Part shown: one piece after another, positions 1 to 4,489 of the stretch
Layout of the letters: every line of letters starts with the position of its first letter
Position numbering within the stretch: the first letter of the stretch is position 1
From: an uncultured Peptococcaceae bacterium
GTDB taxonomy: Bacteria > Bacillota > Limnochordia > Darwinibacteriales > Darwinibacteriaceae
Direction: 5' to 3'
Length of the DNA: 6,636 bases
Assembly: GCA_937988745.1 (NCBI GenBank)
Contig: CALKAR010000092.1
Location: forward strand, 1-6,636
Translations under genes and position numbers: made by a program
Notes under the pieces: model-generated
Told to the model about the DNA's origin: nothing
What the model saw: the letters and a program-made list of their open reading frames with translations, nothing else
Database searches by the model: none

Positions 1-128
1 TAATTGACATCGACTGCGCTGGTGTTCTCTACGTTAATTGTCTGGGTGTCAGTAGAGCCTGGTACCCAGTTGGTCTCGGCAAATAGCGGCGTGATCGGGT
101 TCACCTCCTTGCGTTGGACTAATGCATT
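1..128 (-). pseudogene. Fragment resembling a TasA/camelysin-type secreted protein (partial, runs off the window edge)
   Basis: On the minus strand the frame is open from a TAA at 129-131 down to the window edge, about 42 codons. It reads like extracellular beta-sandwich protein, including the stretch WVPGSTDTQTINVENTSAVD. That recalls the 'PG-x-T-x-T-x-V-x-NTG-x-V' strand pattern of TasA/camelysin-type spore-coat or biofilm proteins (family memory, inference). No ATG is present. The only plausible start is a GTG at 104-102, which lies inside an AAGGAGGTGA that would itself be the ribosome binding site. The signal peptide expected for such proteins is missing, and nothing upstream on this strand looks like one. 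It is therefore more likely a 5'-truncated remnant than an intact gene. It points away from kdgK. The resemblance is weak and it could be chance open frame. Confidence 0.3.
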
Positions 129-228
129 TTATGGCATAACCCAATGGTACGCAGACTCGCCTAGAATCCTGTTTTCAGAGTTTGATAACAGGAAACGCAT
201 AAACTTTGCCGAAATACAATGGACAGAG

Positions 229-234
229 AGGAGG
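229..234 (+). promoter_or_regulatory. Ribosome binding site that fixes the kdgK start
   Basis: AGGAGG lies 9 bases before the TTG at 244. The open frame extends 80 codons further upstream to position 4, but that part has no homology-like content and is antisense to the minus-strand fragment. This site therefore decides for the short form. Confidence 0.8.
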
Positions 235-243
235 CATAACAGA

Positions 244-1266
244 TTGAAGAAAGTAGTTACGTTTGGAGAAATCATGATGCGCCTGTCTCCTCCTGGACAC
301 GGCCGCTTTGTCCAGGCAGACAGTTTTGACGTAGTTTATGGGGGAGGCGAGGCTAATGTAGCAGTGTCGTTAGCCAATTACGGATTCGATGCCCATTTTG
401 TTACCAAGGTTCCCAGCCATGAAATCGGTCAGTGTGCCATTAACAGCCTGCGCCGCTATGGAGTAGGTACTGAATATATACTGCGGGGAGGCGATCGTCT
501 AGGAATATACTTCTTAGAGCACGGCGCGTCCCAGAGACCTTCCAAGGTAATCTATGATCGAGCTGGTTCTTCCATTTCGCAGGTTCAACCGGGTGAGTTT
601 GATTGGTATACCATTTTAGAAGGTGCTGCGTGGTTTCACTTTACCGGTATTACGCCGGCCCTTGGCGATGGACCGGCAGCAGTTACCCTCGAAGCTGTGA
701 AAGCGGCTAAAGAACTTGGGGTAACAGTCAGTGCGGACCTCAATTACCGCAAGAAGCTCTGGACACAAGAAAAAGCCAACAAGGTCATGAGCGAAGTTAT
801 GCCCTATGTGGACGTCCTCATCGCCAATGAAGAGGATGCAGAAAAGGTCTTTGGTATTACGGCAGGCGAGTCAAACATTACTGAGGGTAAGTTGAGTGAA
901 GAAGGCTACAAAGAAGTTGCTCGTAAGCTTGTAGATCGCTTCGGATTCAAGAAGGTTACGATTACCCTAAGGGAGAGCCTGTCGGCCTCTATCAACAACT
1001 GGTCAGGACTGCTGTATAACACTGAAGAGTTCTTCCGTTCCAATAAATACTCCATCCACATCGTGGACCGGGTAGGCGGTGGAGACTCCTTTGGTGCAGG
1101 CCTGATTTACGGCCTTCTCTCAGGCATGTCTGACCACGAGGCTTTAGAATTTGCCGCAGCGGCATCCTGCCTCAAGCACACCATCTTTGGCGACTTTAAC
1201 CTGGTTTCACCTGAGGAAGTCAAGACTCTTATGGCAGGCGACGGTTCTGGCCGCGTGCAGCGTTAA
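244..1266 (+). CDS. kdgK: 2-keto-3-deoxygluconate kinase (PfkB family)
   Basis: Cytoplasmic sugar-acid kinase that phosphorylates 2-keto-3-deoxygluconate (KDG) to KDPG with ATP, the step feeding the KDPG aldolase encoded next. The 340-residue product has the family's usual length. Visible PfkB landmarks: the N-terminal start KKVVTFGEIMMRLSP; the glycine motif VYGGGEANVAVSLANYG (about residues 31-47); the KDG-kinase-like KVIYDRAGSS (101-110); DLNYRKKLW (165-173); NEEDAEKVFG (195-204); and the C-terminal signature DRVGGGDSFGAGLIYG (275-290), with D281 as the expected catalytic base. The TTG start at 244 is chosen because AGGAGG precedes it and the KDG-kinase match begins exactly there. The 80 codons upstream are not protein-like. 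The gene lies 18 bases before eda with no terminator between, so the two are probably one operon. No convincing promoter is visible in 1-243, so transcription may start outside the window or from a weak site. The related sugar kinases (fructokinase, ribokinase) are less likely because of the YDRAGS motif and the aldolase neighbour. Confidence 0.93.
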   Translation: MKKVVTFGEIMMRLSPPGHGRFVQADSFDVVYGGGEANVAVSLANYGFDAHFVTKVPSHEIGQCAINSLRRYGVGTEYILRGGDRLGIYFLEHGASQRPSKVIYDRAGSSISQVQPGEFDWYTILEGAAWFHFTGITPALGDGPAAVTLEAVKAAKELGVTVSADLNYRKKLWTQEKANKVMSEVMPYVDVLIANEEDAEKVFGITAGESNITEGKLSEEGYKEVARKLVDRFGFKKVTITLRESLSASINNWSGLLYNTEEFFRSNKYSIHIVDRVGGGDSFGAGLIYGLLSGMSDHEALEFAAAASCLKHTIFGDFNLVSPEEVKTLMAGDGSGRVQR

Positions 1267-1272
1267 TTGATT

Positions 1273-1278
1273 GGAGGG
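1273..1278 (+). promoter_or_regulatory. Ribosome binding site that fixes the eda start
   Basis: GGAGGG lies 6 bases before the TTG at 1285. The frame is also open from a TTG at 1267, directly after the kdgK stop. That earlier start would place the ribosome binding site inside the coding region, so 1285 is preferred. Confidence 0.75.
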
Positions 1279-1284
1279 AACTCA

Positions 1285-1929
1285 TTGACTAAAGAACAAT
1301 GCCTGCAGGCAATTGAAGAAAGCGGAGTAGTAGCAGTTATTCGTGCCAACAGCGCCGATGAATTGATGCAGATTACAACAGCCCTTAATAAGGGTGGGGT
1401 TAAAGCTTTAGAGATCACAATGACTTCACCCGGTGCGCTGGAAACAATTAAGGCTGCAGTTAAAGAGCTTGGCGACCAAGCGATTATTGGAGTAGGCAGC
1501 GTATTGGATGCTGAAACAGCTCGGTTGGCGATCTTAGCCGGCGCTCAGTTTGTGGTGAGTCCTGTGTTTAAACCTGAAATAGTAGAAATGTGCCGCCGAT
1601 ACAGCAGGGCATGCATTCCAGGGGCTTTTACGCCGACAGAAATTCTAGCAGCTTGGGAAGCAGGCGCTGATGTGGTCAAGATTTTCCCTGCGACCAAACT
1701 CGGCCCAGGATATATCAAGGATCTCAAAGGGCCCTTACCGCAGATCAAAGTTACCCCTACAGGCGGTGTAAACCTGGAGAACACCCCCGATTTCATCAGA
1801 GCAGGGGCCGCTTTTGTAGGTGTAGGCAGCGCTTTAGTAGATAAAAAGCTGGTAGCTGACCAGGATTGGGATGGCCTAACCGCTTTAGCGGAGAAATTTG
1901 CTTTGGCGGCTCAGAGTGCTAGGAAGTAA
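1285..1929 (+). CDS. eda: KDPG aldolase / 4-hydroxy-2-oxoglutarate aldolase
   Basis: Class I aldolase that cleaves 2-keto-3-deoxy-6-phosphogluconate into pyruvate and glyceraldehyde 3-phosphate. It completes KDG catabolism begun by KdgK. The 214-residue product matches the family's roughly 210 residues as a single TIM barrel. Visible motifs: VVAVIRA (residues 15-21, R20 phosphate/substrate site); ALEITMTSPGA (41-51, with the active-site Glu at 43); IIGVGSVLDAETA (67-79); FVVSP (89-93); PGAFTPTE (112-119); VVKIFPA (130-136), whose K132 is the Schiff-base lysine; and PTGGVN (158-163). All catalytic positions are present. The TTG start at 1285 follows GGAGGG. Bacillota often call this gene kdgA. 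The bifunctional hydroxyoxoglutarate aldolase activity is known for the family but cannot be told from the sequence. A KDP-galactonate aldolase role is less likely because the gene is paired with kdgK. Confidence 0.95.
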   Translation: MTKEQCLQAIEESGVVAVIRANSADELMQITTALNKGGVKALEITMTSPGALETIKAAVKELGDQAIIGVGSVLDAETARLAILAGAQFVVSPVFKPEIVEMCRRYSRACIPGAFTPTEILAAWEAGADVVKIFPATKLGPGYIKDLKGPLPQIKVTPTGGVNLENTPDFIRAGAAFVGVGSALVDKKLVADQDWDGLTALAEKFALAAQSARK

Positions 1930-2040
1930 TACCAGATTGAGACCACAGTGATTTCTTGGTGCGCAGGAAAAGCAGGCAGAGGATGGAATATATAAACATA
2001 ATTTAAAATGCAGTATATTGATGGAGGCGACTTTAGAGCA

Positions 2041-2589
2041 ATGAAGAACATTACGGCGCAGCGACTCGCCTTAGCAGCTCTCTTTTTGGCACTCGGACTG
2101 GTTCTCCCATTCTTAACGGGACAGATAGCCGCGCTAGGCCAGGCCCTGCTTCCTATGCACCTACCAGCTCTACTGTGCGGTTTTATCTTGGGGCCGCAGA
2201 TTGGGTTGGCCGTTGGGTTTATCATGCCTTTACTCCGTTCGGCTGTCTTCGGGATGCCGCCGCTCTTCCCAACTGCGACGGCCATGGCATTTGAGCTAGC
2301 GACCTATGGTTTCTTAGCAGGTTTGCTTTATCAGAATCTGGCCGGGCGCGCCCGCGTTTATCTCAGCTTGATCGGTGCTATGCTGGGTGGCCGGGTTGTA
2401 TGGGGCGTGGTAAGCTTAGTTCTCTATGGGTTGCAGGGTAGAGCATTTTCGTGGCAGATCTTTATGGGAGGGGCCTTTGCCAATGCTCTTCCGGGGATAG
2501 TGGTTCAGCTGATCCTGATACCTATTTTAGTGATTGCCCTCGAGAGAACTCAGTTCTCGGCTCAGCGTGCTGGGAGATATCAGCCTTGA
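2041..2589 (+). CDS. ECF transporter S component, substrate unknown
   Basis: Integral membrane substrate-binding subunit of an energy-coupling-factor importer (group II type, sharing EcfA/A'/T encoded elsewhere). The 182-residue protein has about six hydrophobic segments (roughly residues 8-25, 40-54, 55-70, 77-98, 106-129 and 142-168), the usual size and topology. Conserved-looking blocks are LLPMHLPALLCGFILGP (36-52), PLLRSAVFGMPP (63-74) and AMAFELATYG (81-90). They match what I recall of a Bacillota S-component group of unassigned specificity. The ATG at 2041 is chosen because GGAGG lies at 2023-2027. The 13-base spacing is long, and the in-frame ATG at 2008 has no ribosome binding site. 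The 111 bases after eda show no clear terminator, riboswitch or promoter, so co-transcription with kdgK-eda is possible but unproven. The stop overlaps the start of the kinase gene by one base (TGATG), implying coupled translation and a shared substrate. Confidence 0.82.
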   Translation: MKNITAQRLALAALFLALGLVLPFLTGQIAALGQALLPMHLPALLCGFILGPQIGLAVGFIMPLLRSAVFGMPPLFPTATAMAFELATYGFLAGLLYQNLAGRARVYLSLIGAMLGGRVVWGVVSLVLYGLQGRAFSWQIFMGGAFANALPGIVVQLILIPILVIALERTQFSAQRAGRYQP

Positions 2590-3662
2590 TGACTGATTTT
2601 CAGGAAATCCTGTTTGCACAATATGAGCGCTATCCCGAAATGACGGGACAGGATTTTGCTAAACTGATATTCCAAAGTGAGTTTGGTGTTGGTCATTTTA
2701 TCTCGTCCCCTGCGGCTGCTTGGAAACGGCTGCAGGATGAGTACATGGCCTGCCAAAGGAAACCTGAGCCTGAGGTTGTTCCTCCACTTTTCGAGGAGAT
2801 CGGAGGCGGGTATGGTAGGGTGAATCTCTTGCCCCTGCCTGGTGCTGGTCTGAGTCTCTCCACAATTGCTCAGTGGTTCATTCTCAGCGCTCAAAATCCT
2901 TCAAGTGGCGCACATAATGTTGAATCGAAGCTGGACTTGCTGCTGAAGCTCTGCCGATCAGGTAAGATCAAGCTGCCCTATTTAGAACTGGCTGAGTACA
3001 TTCATGAGTTTAGGGAAACAGGATATCCGGCACAGCATCACAGCGAGGTTTATCGGGAGCGTTATCAGCCCGCTTATCGTGTAGTGGATTGGAAGTTTAT
3101 CCAGTTCCATCAGGTGTTTTCCCAGATTGATTCACTGTTAGGCAGCAAGCAGCATGTGCTGGTGGCGATAGATGGCTACAGCGGGGCAGGCAAGAGCAGT
3201 CTTGCTCAGCTGTTAGGCCAGGTGTACGACTGCACAATCTTTCATATGGACGATTTCTTCCTGCCGGAAGAGATGAAGACCTGTGAGCGGCTTGCTGAGC
3301 CAGGTGGTAATGTCCATTATGAGCGGTTTCACAGTGAAGTTATGCTGAACCTCGCTGCCCGCAGGCCTTTCCAATATGGAGTGTTTGACTGCGGAAGTCA
3401 GAGGATTACGGAGGAGCGCTGTGTAGTTCCAAAGAGGCTTAATATTGTCGAAGGAGTTTACAGCCTGCATCCAGTTCTCGAACGGTTTTATGATTTCAAG
3501 ATCGTACTGCAGGTGGATCCAACGGCACAGCGGGAGCGCATCCTAGCTCGCAGTGGTCCAGCTCTGCTGACCCGCTTTGAAAAGGAATGGATTCCTTTAG
3601 AAAATCGCTATTTTACAGAGCTGGGTGTTCTGGACAAAGCCGATTTGGTTCTGACAACATAA
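2589..3662 (+). CDS. Two-domain protein: uncharacterised N-terminal domain fused to a uridine-kinase-like P-loop kinase
   Basis: A soluble 357-residue protein. The C-terminal half (about 185-357) is a P-loop kinase of the uridine kinase/phosphoribulokinase group: Walker A GYSGAGKSS (196-204), FHMDDFFLP (218-226) at the usual acidic substrate-site position, IVEGVYSLHP (286-295), and an Arg-rich lid RERILARSGP (315-324) followed by WIPLENRYF (334-342). The N-terminal 170 residues match no family I can name. They carry distinctive blocks: FQSEFGVGHFIS (28-39), GGGYGRVNL (72-80) and HHSEVYRERYQPAYRVV (150-166), rich in His, Arg and Tyr as in a catalytic or ligand-binding domain. I recall similar stand-alone proteins in clostridia (family memory). 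The ATG at 2589 overlaps the S-component stop. GGGAG at 2572-2576 is a weak, distant ribosome site, so translational coupling is likely. The frame stays open 46 codons further up inside the S-component gene, but that part is a shadow. The likely role is to phosphorylate, and perhaps further process, the imported compound. The substrate is unknown, and uridine is not implied. Confidence 0.75.
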   Translation: MTDFQEILFAQYERYPEMTGQDFAKLIFQSEFGVGHFISSPAAAWKRLQDEYMACQRKPEPEVVPPLFEEIGGGYGRVNLLPLPGAGLSLSTIAQWFILSAQNPSSGAHNVESKLDLLLKLCRSGKIKLPYLELAEYIHEFRETGYPAQHHSEVYRERYQPAYRVVDWKFIQFHQVFSQIDSLLGSKQHVLVAIDGYSGAGKSSLAQLLGQVYDCTIFHMDDFFLPEEMKTCERLAEPGGNVHYERFHSEVMLNLAARRPFQYGVFDCGSQRITEERCVVPKRLNIVEGVYSLHPVLERFYDFKIVLQVDPTAQRERILARSGPALLTRFEKEWIPLENRYFTELGVLDKADLVLTT

Positions 3663-3673
3663 ACTAAGACACG

Positions 3674-3720
3674 AAAAAAGAACTCCCCCTGTGACAAAAA
3701 CTGTACACAGGGGGAGTTCT
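3674..3720 (-). terminator. Strong rho-independent terminator for the minus-strand gene
   Basis: A perfect 15-base inverted repeat (3679-3693 with 3706-3720, core ACTCCCCCTGTG) encloses a 12-base loop. The run of A at 3674-3679 becomes a U-tract when read on the minus strand. Read on the plus strand the hairpin is followed by GCTGCAGC with no T-run, so it is built to end the minus-strand gene. It may still slow transcription arriving from the kinase gene, which ends 11 bases earlier. Confidence 0.88.
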
Positions 3721-3747
3721 GCTGCAGCAAGATACTTTCTGTTATTA

Positions 3748-4116
3748 TCAGCCGCGGTTTTCTGAGCGGCTGCCTGCATATTTCTTCCCAATGGCTGCTT
3801 CGAAGATCTGCATGAAGTGAGTCCGAGCCATATGGGGACTCCAGTTGCCTTCCCAAGCAAAACCTTCAGGATGATCGCAGTTTCCAGTAAGCCAAATTAC
3901 GTTCACGTGATCAGGTGTCTGTTGAGACACTTCAGAGTTGTATGCCCCATGCATCGAAGGAGCATCCGTCTGTTCATCATGCGATGTCCAGATAACGATG
4001 GTGTTATCGTCCGGACACTCGTAATTATGTGCCGCATCCTCATCCATACAATAATTAACTATGGCTTTCCACTCTTCCGCGTGAACCAAAGCGATAGGAG
4101 TGAGTGTCCTTATCAT
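3748..4116 (-). CDS. Small Trp/His-rich protein of unknown function
   Basis: A 122-residue soluble protein that I do not recognise. It has no signal peptide or membrane segment. It is unusually rich in tryptophan (W16, W43, W75, W88, W92) and histidine (eight, including H46, H56, H82, H95 and H100), with cysteines C23, C34 and C80 and many acidic residues. The block VIWLTGNCDHPEGFAWEGNW (73-92) looks like a conserved core. A metal or ligand site is conceivable but only inferred. It is a real gene because it has its own complete set of signals: CGAGGTGG 6 bases before the ATG, a sigma-A-type promoter with the -10 at 4154-4149, and the minus-oriented terminator just past its stop. The plus-strand open frame across 3817-4140 is its antisense shadow. 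It is divergent from the RHH gene and shares the palindromic promoter region, so the two sides are probably co-regulated. Confidence 0.75.
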   Translation of the reverse strand: MIRTLTPIALVHAEEWKAIVNYCMDEDAAHNYECPDDNTIVIWTSHDEQTDAPSMHGAYNSEVSQQTPDHVNVIWLTGNCDHPEGFAWEGNWSPHMARTHFMQIFEAAIGKKYAGSRSENRG

Positions 4117-4122
4117 AGTAAT

Positions 4123-4130
4123 CCACCTCG
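4123..4130 (-). promoter_or_regulatory. Ribosome binding site of the Trp/His-rich protein gene
   Basis: Read on the minus strand, CGAGGTGG lies 6 bases before the ATG at 4116. It supports both the start and the strand of this small gene. Confidence 0.75.
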
Positions 4131-4148
4131 TTATTTATAGGTACCCTT

Positions 4149-4177
4149 AGTATAACACAATAACATTAAAGTGCAAA
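4149..4177 (-). promoter_or_regulatory. Promoter of the Trp/His-rich protein gene
   Basis: On the minus strand the -35 is TTTGCA (4177-4172) and the -10 is TATACT (4154-4149), 17 bases apart. Taking TTGCAC as the -35 gives 16. Transcription should begin near 4142, leaving a leader of about 25 bases that contains the ribosome binding site. The -10 is a 5/6 match to TATAAT; the -35 is moderate. Confidence 0.65.
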
Positions 4178-4218
4178 GGGACAATAACGCCTTTGAGCTT
4201 TAGTGTTATTATGGTATA
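4151..4218. promoter_or_regulatory. 68-base imperfect palindrome spanning two divergent promoters (likely operator)
   Basis: The left arm 4151-4179 and right arm 4190-4218 are inverted copies matching at 24 of 29 positions. The inner six bases match perfectly (CAAAGG with CCTTTG) around the 10-base centre GACAATAACG. The arms cover the spacer and -35 of both promoters and part of both -10s. ACAATAAC occurs in the left arm (4157-4164) and in the centre (4181-4188), and a near copy lies inverted in the right arm (4205-4212). This arrangement suits a dimeric or cooperative repressor acting on both genes. The RHH protein encoded next to it is the natural candidate (inference). Confidence 0.6.
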
Positions 4219-4220
4219 AT
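4192..4220 (+). promoter_or_regulatory. Promoter of the RHH regulator / alpha-glucuronidase operon
   Basis: A perfect TATAAT -10 lies at 4215-4220. The -35 is TTTGAG (4192-4197) at 17 bases, or TTGAGC (4193-4198) at 16. The expected start near 4227 lies about 30 bases before the GTG of the RHH gene. This also argues against the longer open frame from 4203, which would begin inside the promoter. Confidence 0.72.
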
Positions 4221-4243
4221 AGGAAATGTGTTCAAATGTTCAT

Positions 4244-4249
4244 GGGAGG
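4244..4249 (+). promoter_or_regulatory. Ribosome binding site that fixes the RHH gene start
   Basis: GGGAGG sits 7 bases before the GTG at 4257. It selects this start over in-frame upstream candidates, including the ATG at 4242 that overlaps the site itself. Confidence 0.75.
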
Positions 4250-4256
4250 AATTGTT

Positions 4257-4442
4257 GTGGAGAAGGCAAGGCTTAATGGTTACATTGATCGGTCATTGTT
4301 TAAGGAAGCAAAGATTCAAGCGGTAAAGGAAGACATCAGTCTATCAGCATTGGTCGAGAAATGTCTCTATCTTTACCTTAGACAAGGCGGCAGAGATGGG
4401 GGAAGGCGGCAAGACTTGGCCTCAGAGAAGGAAAGCAGCTGA
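4257..4442 (+). CDS. Ribbon-helix-helix (CopG/Arc-type) DNA-binding protein
   Basis: A 61-residue protein. The N-terminal strand ARLNGYIDRSLF is followed by helix KEAKIQAVKEDI, a turn, and helix SLSALVEKCLYLYLRQ. This is the standard RHH layout: the strand enters the DNA major groove as a dimer, and the 'SLS' turn starts helix B. The C-terminal 20 residues are polar, charged and probably disordered. The GTG start follows GGGAGG at the right distance and lies about 30 bases downstream of the predicted transcription start. RHH proteins are often antitoxins, but here no toxin-like gene follows: the next gene, 47 bases on, is an alpha-glucuronidase, and no promoter or terminator separates them. 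A local transcription regulator bound to the palindromic promoter is therefore the simplest reading. The fold is fairly sure; the targets are inferred. Confidence 0.78.
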   Translation: MEKARLNGYIDRSLFKEAKIQAVKEDISLSALVEKCLYLYLRQGGRDGGRRQDLASEKESS

Positions 4443-4489
4443 TGACGGGGAAATAGTCAGGGACTGCAAGCATAAAGGAGGATGATGCA

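Noticed and set aside
129..139. Short inverted repeat TTATG-G-CATAA upstream of kdgK as an operator
   Set aside because: Only five paired bases and no link to a visible promoter; expected by chance.
215..220. TACAAT as a -10 for kdgK
   Set aside because: No acceptable -35 lies 16-18 bases upstream, and the implied transcript start would fall on the ribosome binding site.
4..243. 80-codon N-terminal extension of the kdgK frame
   Set aside because: It is not protein-like, lies antisense to a coding-like minus-strand fragment, and the good ribosome binding site at 229-234 serves the TTG at 244, where KdgK similarity begins.
1930..2040. Possible riboswitch or promoter before the ECF S component
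   Set aside because: I see no recognisable riboswitch core and no hairpin longer than four pairs. The AT-rich CATAAT and TAAAAT near 1997-2009 lack a -35 partner.
2534..2548. Palindrome GAGAACT-C-AGTTCTC near the end of the S-component gene
   Set aside because: Only about five pairs can form once a loop is allowed, there is no T-run, and it lies within codons. A role in coupling to the kinase is possible but unsupported.
3817..4140. 107-codon plus-strand open frame
   Set aside because: It is antisense to the Trp/His-rich gene, lacks a ribosome binding site, and runs through that gene's own ribosome binding site.
4203..4256. 18-codon upstream extension of the RHH gene
   Set aside because: It would start inside the promoter, upstream of the predicted transcription start. 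The ribosome binding site at 4244-4249 points to 4257.
4257..4442. RHH protein as antitoxin of a classical toxin-antitoxin pair
   Set aside because: The next gene is a metabolic enzyme, and the divergent protein resembles no toxin I know. Kept only as an alternative in the findings.
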